A stretch of DNA of 64,000 nt from Notamacropus eugenii (taxonomy: Eukaryota; Chordata; Mammalia; Diprotodontia; Macropodidae): contig NC_092872.1 of the NCBI RefSeq assembly GCF_028372415.1, forward strand, positions 393,875,853-393,939,852, written 5' to 3'. Shown one piece after another: positions 23,966-34,622 of the stretch. The notes below the pieces were generated by a model. The model ran no database searches and had not been told where the DNA came from. It saw only the letters and a program-made list of their open reading frames with translations. The position numbers were made by a program, and so were the translations under genes. The stretch's first letter is position 1. The number at the start of each line of letters is the position of its first letter.

Positions 23966-25160
23966 TTTTTATTCTGAAAATAGTAAAAAAAGAATTATAA
24001 AAAAAGTCTTTGTATACATAATGAAAACTTCTGTTTGTTGGGGTTTGTTGAAAGAATCAGATATACTCTGGGCCTATATATAATATAGTTGCATTCTAAC
24101 ATGAAATTCCTGGAGTCTAGTAGTATTTAAGGGGATTGCCTTTGGTAGAAGTGGATTGAGTTCTTTTTCTCCTCTCCTATAACCTTGTAAACTTCAAAAG
24201 GTCAGATTTGGACTTTCCATCAATGCTGGTCGTAGTGCCTCCAAAACAGCAGTGTTTGTATTAGGAGGTGAGAGAAATGCTGAAGACAAACTAGCCACAC
24301 CTAAGAAATCTAGCTTCAGGTTTCTACATAAGCATTGACCCTGAGTCCAGCAGGGAGTTACATGAGTACTCTATGAAGGGAGAAATTGACTTCTAGTAAA
24401 CAGGAACTACGAGTTATGCTTTAGGCATATGTGTTCCCTAAGTTTGATCCCACTTTCCCCCCAGTTTAATGTGCCTCTTGCGTGTACCTTCATTTGGAAG
24501 AATGGTTTATAAGTTTTTCTTACTGTATCATCTAAATAAATATCTTTTTACAAAAAGCTAATTAACTCTGGCTGATTCCTTGTTAATTAATGGGGAACAC
24601 AAGAGATGAGGGCTCTTAAGAGACGGCAATGTAACTACAACCACCTCACCCTTCGTATTCTCCTTTGTCAACTCCTAAGGGTTCTGAGAAATAGTCAACA
24701 GAACTTTGCTGGCCTGGTTTGTTGGAGGAGAATTTCTTAGAGTGAACCTAGAGCGGGGTTACACATAATTAACTACTAAATGAATTGATTCAAAGAAGTA
24801 CATACTGTAGTGAAGTAGGGAGTAAAGGAAATTTTCTATATTATCTGGGAAGAGTGAATCTTACCACAAAAGATTAGGATTTTTTTTTTGAGGTGAGAGA
24901 GGGTATTTTAAGGACCTGATTTATCTAGCCTATCTACTTATATTTGTGAGTTTGACATAACTTGTTACCTTAAAGGGTATAAGATATTTAACAGGCATCC
25001 AACTTTAACTCAGCACATGGCTCATAAGAATACCATCCAGGACATATGAGTTTAAAACAGATTTTTTTCTTTGAAATTGGCATTGCTTCTCTTTTATTTT
25101 ATAGCTTTCATTTAATTAAGCCAGAAAGTTCAGCCAAAGGGTCTCACAATGTCTCTGTAT
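23966..25160. other. Unannotated sequence
   Basis: No repeat family or coding frame recognised. Confidence 0.4.
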
Positions 25161-25164
25161 TTAG

Positions 25165-25300
25165 ATTTCAACATTCAGCAAACATTTATTAGATGCCTCC
25201 TTTGCACAATGTGCTATGCTGGGCTTTGAGAGACAGACAAAGATAAATAAGACAAAATCCCTGTCCCTGATTAGCTTTTTTTTGAATAGGGACAGATGAA
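25165..25300 (-). mobile_element. L2 LINE 3' end, antisense
   Basis: TTCAGCAAACATTTATTAGATGCC, GTGCTATGCTGGGC and AAATCCCTGTCCCTGATTAGC follow the antisense L2 terminus. Confidence 0.75.
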
Positions 25301-25382
25301 ATAAGTCTATACTTTGATGTTTTGATGTACCTATGATCTCATCCGTATAGTTATGCCCTCCAACAGTGCAGATCACAATCAG

Positions 25383-25560
25383 AGATCATAGTTCAAGAGC
25401 TGGGAAGGATCTTAGAGATCATCTAGTCCAGTTCATTCATTTTACAAATGAGGAGACTGAGACGCAGTGAGGTTAAGTAACTTGTACAGGTTCACACAGG
25501 TAGTAAATGCCAAAGTTAAGATTTAAACCTCTATCCTTTGATATACTTTCCCAAGGAATA
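25383..25560 (-). mobile_element. MIR-related SINE, antisense
   Basis: GAGCTGGGAAGGATCTTAGAG, ATCATCTAGTCCAG, TTTTACAAATGAGGAGACTGAG and GGTTCACACAGGTAGTAAATG. A well-preserved example of the layout repeated at 28140 and 45695. Confidence 0.82.
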
Positions 25561-25654
25561 TTTTCCAGAGTATCACACTGCCTTTCCGCCTATTTATATC
25601 TTTTCATTCAGCAACAATGGCAATGATAATGATGATGGTAATAATAATCTGGTA

Positions 25655-25735
25655 TATACTGTAATACCTACTATGTGCCAGGCACTATGCTAAGCCCTTC
25701 CTGACTCCAGGCTCAGTACTCTCTCCATTGGATCA
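25655..25735 (-). mobile_element. L2 3' end fragment joined to a SINE fragment, antisense
   Basis: TACTATGTGCCAGGCACTATGCTAAG is the L2 terminus; the adjacent CTTCCTGACTCCAGGCTCAG looks like the antisense head of a tRNA-SINE. Confidence 0.6.
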
Positions 25736-25989
25736 CAGTTACTTGTCTACATTCTGTAAATCTTCTTCAGGGTGGTCCACCCAAAGTCTTGAGGGCTTTT
25801 TCTGAAGTTCCTTTAATATTTTATGAGTTCCATGGAAGCACAGAGGCTGTCCATCTGTTACCTCTTCCTCTTCCTATGTGATCACTTCCACTTTTAATCA
25901 TATCTTTCACTCTATTCCTAGTACAAAATTTTTTTTCAGGGGGTAGAAAAAAATGCTGTGCCATGGGAGCAGAGAAAGGTCTTTTCTTA

Positions 25990-26085
25990 AAGTCAGGAAG
26001 ATGTAGTTTTTTAACTTCAGTCTCTGATCCATATTAACTCTGTGACCTTGGACAAATAACTTCGCTGTCAACTATCTGAAAATTA
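25990..26085 (+). mobile_element. MIR-like SINE fragment, sense
   Basis: AAAGTCAGGAAGATGTAG, AACTCTGTGACCTTGGACAAATAAC. Only the head and start of the core are present. Confidence 0.6.
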
Positions 26086-26111
26086 TCTGAAAAACAACTA
26101 TCTGAAAAACA

Positions 26112-26880
26112 AGAATGTAATTCAACTTGTGTTATCTGCATTGGTAGAGGAAATTTTTATATCAGGAGTTTCCTATACTGATGGAATCATAGGTCTGGAC
26201 CTTACTGCCATAAAAAGGAGCCACAGCTGATTTATTCTACCTATCCCTGATGTCCTCAGTGGTGTCAAATTTGAGACCAGGGTTGCAAAATGTAATTGAG
26301 GAATGTTTAACAAAATAAATAAAAGCACAAAACAAAAGCAATAATGTTAATCAGTGGTTTTCTAAGTGAATGTGCTGCTGGAAGGAATCCATTTCTATTT
26401 GTGTTTGCGAATGCTGCTGTAAACCACAGCTTAAATTCTTTACTTTTAATTATATTGATAATTTTGAGTTTTACATCCCATTCATTTCTGAATATATATA
26501 TGTTACATATACATACATGTATGTATATGCATATATATATATATAATCCCATTCTCTTTTAACAGATATTTTAAAAAGACAATCAGTTCATCACTCACAT
26601 CTCATAGAATAAGCAACATTGATGTCAAAGTGTGTGTCTCAGGGTATTTATTCAAATATTACACAGTTTCCTAAGTGTATTCAAACCTTCTTTTCCTCCA
26701 GTGCAATTCTGGGAAAAAAACAAAAATACAAAACTCTTTGTCCATCTCCAGCTTCTGTCAAGTAATTATGTACTAACAGATTAATTTGATGAGAATATCC
26801 ATTGAATTGTATATCAAGAGAAAAGTGGGGAAATAAATATAATGAAAATTAGACAATGATTATATAAATAATATAAATTT
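26112..26880. other. Unannotated sequence
   Basis: Apart from the TA-rich repeat at 26491-26545 no element is recognised. Confidence 0.4.
26491..26545 (+). repeat. (TA)n/(CATA)n simple repeat
   Basis: Alternating TA with scattered CATA and GTATG units. Confidence 0.85.
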
Positions 26881-26884
26881 CTGT

Positions 26885-27010
26885 AAGATCAAATGAAAGA
26901 GAAATCATTAGAGGCTCTCTATTCTAATTTCCTTATTTTACAGGTGAAGTAACAGTGCTCGAAATATTTAGTAACTTGCTTAAGGTTCTGGGCAGGAATA
27001 TCCTGGTAAA
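26885..27010 (-). mobile_element. MIR-related SINE, antisense
   Basis: AAATCATTAGAGGCTCTCTATTC, TTCCTTATTTTACAGGTGAAG and TAGTAACTTGCTTAAGG. Confidence 0.6.
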
Positions 27011-27179
27011 TATTTAACAACTGGCTCTCTGAAAAAAATGCATGATGCACTTCCAAGTTTAATATTTATTATTAATATTTTCTCCACATTCTTAAGTCAA
27101 AACAATCCAGCAAATAATAAATCAAACACTTATCTGTAGTGTTTGCTCAATTCTGAAGTATAAATGAAAGTTTAATCAT

Positions 27180-27285
27180 GAAGTCTTATACATAACCCCT
27201 GTGTAGTAAGTAACAGAGCTGGAGTTTGAGCCCAAATCTTTTGACTTCAAATCTATTACTTTTTCCACCACACCAATAAGATCTT
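27180..27285 (-). mobile_element. MIR-related SINE fragment, antisense
   Basis: TAGTAAGTAACAGAGCTGGAG, TGAGCCCAAATCTTTTGAC and CCACCACACCAATAAG: the antisense MIR head. Confidence 0.6.
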
Positions 27286-27880
27286 TAAAATTGTAAAGTT
27301 TTTGTTATTTCAAAGCTGTTTGATCAAAGAGTACTATCACTTGCTTCTTTAGTTTATTTCTTTTCAGAAAATAGTAGCTAATTTTTTTTTTTGCAATCTA
27401 AAAAAATTCTATCATAACTTTTGTGAATAGAGGAAAAATGTCATTTGTTTTTAAAACAATTTCATTTATAGGAATGATTTGTTCAATGTAGAAAATCAAT
27501 GATTTTGCAAGGCCAAATATTTTACTTTTATTATGTTAACATAGTGAAATTCAACGATGAGACACCAAGAGGTCTATTTTGCTAAAGAAAAGCTATTTTA
27601 ATGTTAATATTGTTTTCAAACCAAGCTTGTATTACTTAAGTGACTGAGTACTTATGACATATTTCAAAATACTAGAATGTTTTACTTAGCTGCTATATTT
27701 GTATCCATGACATGGCATTATCATTTTCTCCAAATATTTCTTTAGATGGCAAAAATAGTAACTGCAGCCTTGTGGGGAGAAAAAGGGTAGACTTCAAACC
27801 TTACCTGTATCATTTAATACAATGGCCTTTTATCAGGTCACTTCACTGCTGTTTACCTCAGTTTCTATACCTAGAGGCAG
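27286..27880. other. Unannotated sequence
   Basis: AT-rich with no recognised element. Confidence 0.4.
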
Positions 27881-27884
27881 GAAG

Positions 27885-28130
27885 GTCATTCAGTGTATAA
27901 AAGACCTGTAGTTCAAGGCAGAAAGACCTGAGTTCAGATTTGGTCTCAGAGCCATAGTTATATGATCCTTATTAAATCACTGAACGCCGGCCTGCTTCAG
28001 TTTCCTCAGCTGTAAAACGGGGATAATAGTAACACCTACCTCTCAGGGTTGCTGTGAGCATAAAATGAGATAATATTTGCAAAGAGCTGTGCCTAGGGTC
28101 TGACACACAGCAGATACTTAAATTTAACTG
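27885..28130 (+). mobile_element. MIR-family SINE, sense
   Basis: Nearly full length: AGACCTGAGTTCAGATTTGG, CTTCAGTTTCCTCAGCTGTAAA, GGGATAATAGTAACACCTACC and GCTGTGAGCATAAAATGAGATAA, ending in a CAGATACTTAAAT block. Confidence 0.82.
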
Positions 28131-28139
28131 AAAAAATTT

Positions 28140-28275
28140 CTCAAATAGGATCATAAACTCAGAGCTGCATAGTTCCTTAGAAGTCACCTAGTCCAGCTCC
28201 CTCATTTTACAGATTTGAACACTGAGTCTCAGAGAAATTAAATGACTTGCTGAGGGTCACAAATCACCTGTGATT
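28140..28275 (-). mobile_element. MIR-related SINE, antisense
   Basis: CATAAACTCAGAGCTGCATAG, CACCTAGTCCAGCTCCCTC, TTTTACAGATTTGAACACTGAG and TGACTTGCTGAGGGTCAC. Confidence 0.75.
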
Positions 28276-28404
28276 TCAGGTTTTGCACTCTCTACTATGG
28301 CTTTCCAAGGGGTTGTTGTGAAGATGATGAGAAACATTTGATGTGAACATATTTTGAAGTTAAAAATAGCATGGAAATTTAATGTCATTATTAAATTAAA
28401 ATAA

Positions 28405-29310
28405 AGGAGGAGGATTCTGGGAAGATGGCATAGTAGGTCAGAAAATTCTAAGCTTTCCAAATTTTCCCCCACAAGCAAGATAAAATACCACCGCAAGGCC
28501 AATATAGAATAGTAAAAAGAAATAAGTAGGGGGGCAGAACAATGGTGTGCTTAGGATAAGCAGAGAAAATCTGAATAAAAAATCACAGGAAAAGGTATGA
28601 TCCCAGTGAAGAATAAACACCTGAAGGCCAGATCTGCTTAAAAAACAAGTAGCAAGCCCTAGGGCTAGTTGGGTTGGAAGGCAGTCTTAATCCCAGTCAC
28701 AGGAATTTATACTGCCAGGGACAACGAAGGGAAGTTTGAGCTGGGGAAGATAGGAACCTCTGCTGACAAAGAACGACAGACCCAGTTGTGCTGTGGAGAT
28801 GCAGCCCGGGGCAAGAAAGAGCTAGGACATGCCCAGTGAGCGCAGAAACAGTGGGGTGGGAATGCTGCTGGTTGTGGGAACGTACCAGGAGGCTGGAGTT
28901 CTTGGTTTCCATTCCAGCCCAGAGGGGAAAACTGAAGGAGAATCTGAGGCCAGAGCACTATCTCCCATACACCAGGCTTAGAGGTGATTGAAACAAATAA
29001 GCTGCTACAAATAAGAAAAAAATGGACAGGCAAAATAGAATGAATCCAATCATAGGAGATTACTATGGGAATAGAGAAGACGAGGGTTCATCTTAAGAAA
29101 TCCTCATCTACTCCAAAAAGGAATGTCAAATGGTCACCTGCCCTGACCCCCTCCCCCAAATTTCATAAAACTAACAAGACTTTAAAAATCAAATAAGAGA
29201 GATTGAGGAAAAACTAAAAAAAAAAAAAAACAACAAAAAAACAATCCAAGAAAAACAAGTAGGTTAGGAAAAGAAAGTCAACCAATTAGAAAAGGAGATC
29301 AAGAATCTTA
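28405..29310 (+). mobile_element. L1 LINE 5' UTR and start of ORF1, sense
   Basis: Starts with a typical L1 5' end, GGAGGAGGATTCTGGGAAG then ATGGCATAGTAGG, followed by about 750 bases of 5' UTR and, from roughly 29160, the Lys/Glu-rich coiled-coil start of ORF1. It is broken by an A-run of 16 (29217-29232). It stops at 29310, where the L1 sequence switches strand. Confidence 0.75.
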
Positions 29311-29820
29311 TTGTTTTAATTTCCTACTCATTGGAGGTGAGTTCACCATTTTCATTTTTGATATTGTTAATTTGGTTTTCTTCTTTCTTCTTTTAATCAA
29401 ATTTACCAAAGTTTCAAAAATTTTATTTTTTTTTCATAAAACCAACTTAGTTTTATTTCTTAGTTCAATACCTTTCTTAATTTCAGTTTTGTTAATCTCT
29501 CCCTTGGTTTTCAGTATTTCTAATTTGGTATCTACTTGGGGATTTTCAATTTATTCTTTTTCTAGCTATTTCAGCTGCATGCCCAATTCACTGACCTCCT
29601 CTTTCTCTATTTTACTCACATAGGCATTCAAAGATATAAAACTTCCCCTAAGAACTGCTTTTGAAGTATCCCATAAGTTTTTGTAGGTTGTCTCATTTTT
29701 TTCATTCTCTTGAATGAATTTGTTGATTGTTTCTATGATTTGTTGTTTAACCCACTCTTTAGAATTAGATTATTTAGCTTCCAATTAATTTTTGGCCTAT
29801 CTTTCCATGGGCTTTGATGA

Positions 29821-29884
29821 TATACATATATATGGATATAGATATAGATACATATAGAGATATAGATATATAGATATAGATATA
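29821..29884 (+). repeat. (GATATA)n simple repeat
   Basis: Irregular GATATA/TAGATA units inside the L1 ORF2 sequence. Confidence 0.85.
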
Positions 29885-29898
29885 AAATTTTTATTGCA

Positions 29899-30633
29899 TT
29901 ATAATGTGAGAAGGATGCATTGACTAACTGCCTCTCTGCACTGTTTTGTGAGGCTTTTATGCCCTAGTACATGGTCAATTTTTGGATGTGTGCCATGTAC
30001 CACATGGAAAAAAGTATATTCCTTTCTATCCCCATTCAATTTTCTCCAGAGATCTATCATATCTACCTTATCCAGAGTTTTATTCACCTCCTTAACTTCT
30101 TGTTTATTTTGAGGTTTAAGTTTATCAATTTCAGAGAGGGGGAGGTTGAGGTCCCCTACTAGTATAGTTTTGCTGTCTATTTTTTCCTGTAACTCCCTTA
30201 ACTTCTCCTCTAAGAATGTGGATGCTATACCACTTGGAGCATATATGTTTAGTAATGAAATTGCTTCACTGTCTATGGTGCCTTTTAGCAAGATATAGTT
30301 TCCTTCCTTATCTCTTTGGATTAGATCTATTTCTGCTTTCACTTTGTCTGAGATTTGGATTGCTATCGCTGCTTCTGTTACATCAGTTGAAGTACAATAT
30401 ATTCTGCTCAAACCTTTTACTTTTACCTTGTGTGTATCCCCCCAGTTCAAATGTGTTTCTTGTAAACAACACGTGGTTGGATTATGGTTTTTAATCCATT
30501 CTGCTATCTGTCCCTGTTTTACGGGAGAGTTCATCCCATTCACATTCACAGTTATGATTACTGTCTGTGACTTTGCCTCCATCCTCTTTCCCCCATTTAT
30601 GCTTTTAGTTCTCCATTCTCCCTTCCCCTCCAC
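29899..30633 (-). pseudogene. L1 ORF2 endonuclease domain fragment
   Basis: A 244-codon open frame with the apurinic-like endonuclease of L1 ORF2p, which nicks the target DNA at the start of target-primed reverse transcription. Visible motifs in order: VNVNGMNSP (catalytic Asn), LQETHLNWGDTH (catalytic Glu), NIYAPSG (catalytic Tyr), VGDLNLPLSEID (Asp and Asn), and PKIDHVLG where the usual Ser is Pro. The frame breaks where the SDH motif with the catalytic His should be. Codons 1-17 are probably upstream of the true start; the second Met (MEAKSQ) is the likelier start. No RT follows in frame, so it is inactive. It is the best-preserved coding piece in the window. Confidence 0.9.
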
Positions 30634-31116
30634 AGTAGAGTTTTAATTTTTGACCACTGTTTCCCTCAATCTTCCCTCCCTTCTTTCAGCCCCCCCTACC
30701 TTTTCTCCCCCTTTTCCCTCCTACTGCCTATAGAGTTAGTTAGATCTCTATACTTAACTGAATTTTTTGTTCCCTCTTTGAATCAAATCAAGTGAGGGTA
30801 AATATCAAACCATGGTCATCTTCCTCCCCTTTTTCCCTCTACTGTAATATGTTTTTGTGCCTCTTTCTGTGATGTAATTTATCTTTTTCTGCCTCTTCCT
30901 TTCCATATCTCCTTTTAAAATCCGTTAGCATCCTTGAATCACATTTTTATCATCATATCATTTATTTTATACTTACTACCTCTATCTATGTCTATTCCTT
31001 TTATACATTATAATAAATTTACAGTTCTCAAGATTGACAAGTATCATCTTTCCTCATAGGGTTGTAAACAGTTTACCCATATTGAATAACAACTTCTTTT
31101 CCCCCCATTTACCTTT

Positions 31117-31490
31117 TTATGCCTCTCTTGAAGCTTGTGCTTGAAGATCGAATTTTCTATTGAGCTCTGGCCTTTTCATCAGGAAGATCTGAAAATTTCT
31201 TATTTTGTTGAATGTCCATCTCCTTGCCTGAAATATTATGCTCAATTTTGCTTGGTAATTGAACCTTGGCTGTTGTCCCAGATCCTTTGCCTTATGGAAT
31301 ATCATATTCCAGTCCCTCTGATCTTTTAATGTAGAAGCTTCAAGGTCCTGTGTGATCTTGAATGTAGCTCCTGGATATTTGAATTGTTTCTTCCTAACTG
31401 TCTGCAGTATTTTCTTCTTCAATTGATAGTTCTGGAATTTGGTAGCAATATTCCTTGATGTTTTCAGTTTGGGATCCCTTTCAGGAGGTG
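31117..31490 (-). pseudogene. L1 ORF1 RNA-binding/C-terminal domain fragment
   Basis: ORF1p is the L1 RNA chaperone that coats L1 RNA as a trimer. The open frame has KKKILQTVRKK, EASTLKDQRDWNMIF, NYQAKLSIIFQARRWTF and RPELNRKFDLQAQ, all in the order of the L1 C-terminal domain. The N-terminal coiled coil is not on this strand; it is in the sense piece ending at 29310. A fragment only. Confidence 0.82.
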
Positions 31491-31494
31491 AATG

Positions 31495-31571
31495 GTGAAA
31501 TCCTAGGAGAATTGGAAAGGAGTTTGGAAGAAACTAAAAATAGACCAATATCTCACATTGTATACCAAGAT
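31495..31571 (+). mobile_element. L1 ORF2 fragment, sense
   Basis: A short piece encoding ELERSLEETKNRPISHIVYQD, from downstream of the RT in L1 ORF2, on the plus strand. Upstream it meets the inverted L1 segment; downstream it meets another LINE. Confidence 0.65.
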
Positions 31572-32360
31572 GGTTGGTTGGTTGTTGTCCTTTGTCTTCA
31601 AAGAGGACCAAAATGAAATCACCATTGTAAAGTGAAATTTCAGTGTGTCCAACTGTGGCTGATCAGACCAATATGACTTCAGAGTGCTCTACCACAGGTT
31701 GGGCAGAGATAGACCATGTGAATATTTGGGGTGAATATCCCAAATTTCTTCATCCTGCATTTACTTTGTGCTGTCTCAATTCTACTTTGCTCAAAGAGCA
31801 CAGCACCTTTTCTTATATGGGTGTGCCATGCTGAGTGGTCCTGTGCCAGTGTCTCCCATGTTGCACAATCAAATCCAAAGTTCTTGAGAGAGACCTTGAG
31901 AGTGTTCTTGTATCATTTCTTCTGGCCACCATGTGATCACCTGCCCCGTGCAAGTTCTCCATAAAATAGTCTTTTTGGCAAGCGTACATTTTGCATTCAA
32001 AGAATGTGGCCAGTCCATCAGAGTTGCGCTTTCTGAAGCATAGTTTGAATATTTGGCTGTTCAGCTCGAGCAAGGACTTCAGTATCTGGTACCTTATCCT
32101 GCCAGGTGATCCTCAGAATCTTCCTAAGACAATTCAAATGGAAACGATTCAGTTTCATGGCCTGACGCTGCTAGACTGTCCATATTTTATAGGCATACAA
32201 CAATGAGGTCAGCACAACGGCTCTGTAGACCTTCAGTTTGGTCAGTCTAATACCTCTTCTCTCCCAAACTTTTCTTTGGAGCCTCCCAAACACTGAGCTA
32301 GCTCTGGCAATGTGTGTGTCAACTTCATTGTCAATGTGTACAAAATTTGAAGATATTTGA
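31572..32360 (-). pseudogene. Non-L1 LINE ORF2 3' half, antisense
   Basis: Reads right to left. Starts near 32360 with HIDNEVDTHIARASSVFGRL and KVWERRGIRL, followed by YRAVVLTSLLYAY, NRFHLNCLRKILRI and QDKVPDTEVL, the region after RT in RTE/CR1-type LINEs. Then GGQKK and TLKVSLKNFGF, and finally a zinc-finger-like end, CPTCGRAL with IGLISH (31649-31714). The 3' end is a short TGGT-type simple repeat, not poly(A), which fits RTE-like elements. Stops and frameshifts make it inactive. I cannot name the clade with confidence. Confidence 0.72.
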
Positions 32361-32980
32361 AGCATAAAGTGCTATACACTGCACTTACCTTCCCCACATA
32401 TTCTCTTCTCTTTCACATTCAGATTTTGACCCTGTCCCACCCTCGACTCAAATATATAGAGTCTCTCCCTTTAAATTTTCCCCAGATGGAGACTACTGAG
32501 TATTCATAACCATTCCAATGAGATTGCCTGCTGGAGATTGGTTTAACAGGGTAATCTCTCTAGCCTTGTGCAAAGCAAAGCTTCTCTTACTCCGTCCTGG
32601 ACCTAGAAACCCTTCTCCAGCCTAGAATTGTCCCTTATAATCCATACTATACATCTTCAGTATCTCTTTAATGCACTCTAAACATGAAACTGGTTCTAAG
32701 GGACTGCACCTTGTCATCCTTTCTTCTTCATGCTTACTTTGTAGTATTCAGTATTAGTTTTATATATACTCAATAGCTACTGAGTATTTCTCTCCTCACA
32801 TTCCCCATAAAACTTGCAGTCTTTCCAGGGGATTCTTAACTTTAATATTATATCTGTCCTTCAGAAGAATAGAAAATTATTTTTACCTTGGCAGAGGTGG
32901 GGGATGGTATTGAGGAAAATTCTGAGGTAATGAGGGTGACTTCTGTAGTTTCTTATGTTTTCTTATAAACTGCATATGTA
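32361..32980. other. Unannotated sequence
   Basis: No repeat or gene recognised. Confidence 0.4.
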
Positions 32981-32984
32981 AAAT

Positions 32985-33175
32985 CTGTAAAGAATGCTGG
33001 ATTTGGAGTCAAAGGACTAAGCTTCAAATCTAAAATTGGTTGCTTACAAATTGTGTGAACTTAGATAAGATTACTTAAGCTTTTGTGCCTGTTTCTTAAT
33101 TATAAAAATAAGAAACTTTGACTGGATGAACTTGAAGATCCTTTCCAGACTCAAAAATCTATAATCCTATGGGTC
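32985..33175 (+). mobile_element. MIR-like SINE, sense
   Basis: AATGCTGGATTTGGAGTCAAAGG, CTTCAAATCTAAAATTGG, TTGTGTGAACTTAGATAAG, then the GATGAACTTGAAGATCCTTTCC and AATCTATAATCCTATG end. A second similar but weaker copy may follow at 33335-33520. Confidence 0.7.
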
Positions 33176-34415
33176 TTTCTATGTCTTTCCCTCAATATTA
33201 ATACAACCTAGAGCCTTCAGTTTATGATGTTGATTTAATGCTTTTTGATAGTTTAGAAGCAGAAAGGGGCATAGTTTTAAAGAGTTATGAAAGGAACTGG
33301 AAGAAAAAAATATATAATTACTGTATAAGCCATGTCATCAATTAGTGGATAGAGACTGAACCTTAAAATCAATAAGTCCTGTCACTGAAACATTTTGGCT
33401 GTGCAACCTTTTGAAAATCTCAACCTCTATGGCTCCACGTGTCTTTCTAGAACTCTAAAGTGGTATTATGGTTGTTAGTCTTCACTGATGGAGGTATTTT
33501 CCATAAAAGAAGTTCTCCACATGGCTGAAATCTCATATTCTGGCCAAATCTCTCCATGTAAGATGAAGAAAAATCTTTGTAATTCCTTCTTCTGTTTTTG
33601 AAGATTTTATAATGTTTATCTATTTTTAGTTTTCAACATTTATTTCAACAAGATTTTGAATTCCAAATTTTCTCCCCATCTCTCCTCTCCCCCACCCCAA
33701 AATGCCTTGCATGATGATTACCTCTTCCCTCAATATGCCTTCCCTCCTATCACACCTATCCCCTTATCCTCATCTTCTCTCTTTTCTTGTAGGGCAAGAT
33801 TGATTTCTTTACTCCATTATCTGTATTTCTTATTTCCCAGTTGTATGCAAAAACAATTCTCAACATTCATTCCTAAAACTGAGTTCCAACTTATCTCCCT
33901 TCTTCCCTCCCCACCCATCCCCACTGAGAAGGCAAACAATTCAATATAGACTATATATGTGTAGTGTTGCAAGACCTCCATAATAATCATGTTATGTAAG
34001 ACTAACTACATTTCCCTCCATCCTATCCTGTCCCTCATTTATTCTATTCTCTCTTTTGACCTTGTCCTTTCCCAAAAGTGTTTACTTCCAATTGCTCCCT
34101 CCTCCCATTTGCCCTCCCTCCTATCATCCCCCCAACCTCACTTGTCCCCCTTTCCCCTACTTTCCTGTAGTGTAAGATAGATTTTCATACCAAATTGAGT
34201 GAGCATGTTATTCCCTCCTTAAGCTAAATGTGAAGAGAATAAACTTCACTTTTTCCCTCTCACCTCCTCCCTTTTCCCCTCCATTGGAAAGTTTTTTCTT
34301 TCCTCTTTCATGAGAGATAATTTTCCCCATTCCATTTCTCCTCCCAATATATTCCTTTCTCACTCCTTAATTTTATTTTTTTAGATATTATACCTTCTTT
34401 TTCAACTCACCCTGT

Positions 34416-34416
<1 letters not shown>

Positions 34417-34467
<51 letters not shown>

Positions 34468-34474
34468 TGTGTGT
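34417..34474 (+). repeat. (CT)n(GT)n compound microsatellite
   Basis: Perfect CT units to 34450, then perfect GT units, inside the reverse LINE. Confidence 0.95.
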
Positions 34475-34622
34475 GATCTCTCCAACTACCCAAATACTGA
34501 GAAAAGTCTCAAGAGTTATGAATATTATCTTTCCATGCAGGAATATTATCTTACATGCAGGAATGTAAACAGTTCAACTTTAGTACATCCCTTATGATTT
34601 CTATTTCCTATTTACCTTTTCA

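Larger units (their letters stand above)
29311..31494 (-). mobile_element. L1 LINE internal segment, inverted
   Basis: Right to left: ORF1 RNA-binding and C-terminal domains (31490-31117), a long inter-ORF region that is polypyrimidine on the plus strand (31116-30634), then ORF2 endonuclease (30633-29899) and the region before RT to 29311. It lies between two sense-strand L1 pieces, so it looks like an inverted part of one insertion. Confidence 0.75.

Noticed and set aside
28697..29033. Frames of 71-108 codons on the reverse strand
   Set aside because: They lie in the L1 5' UTR.
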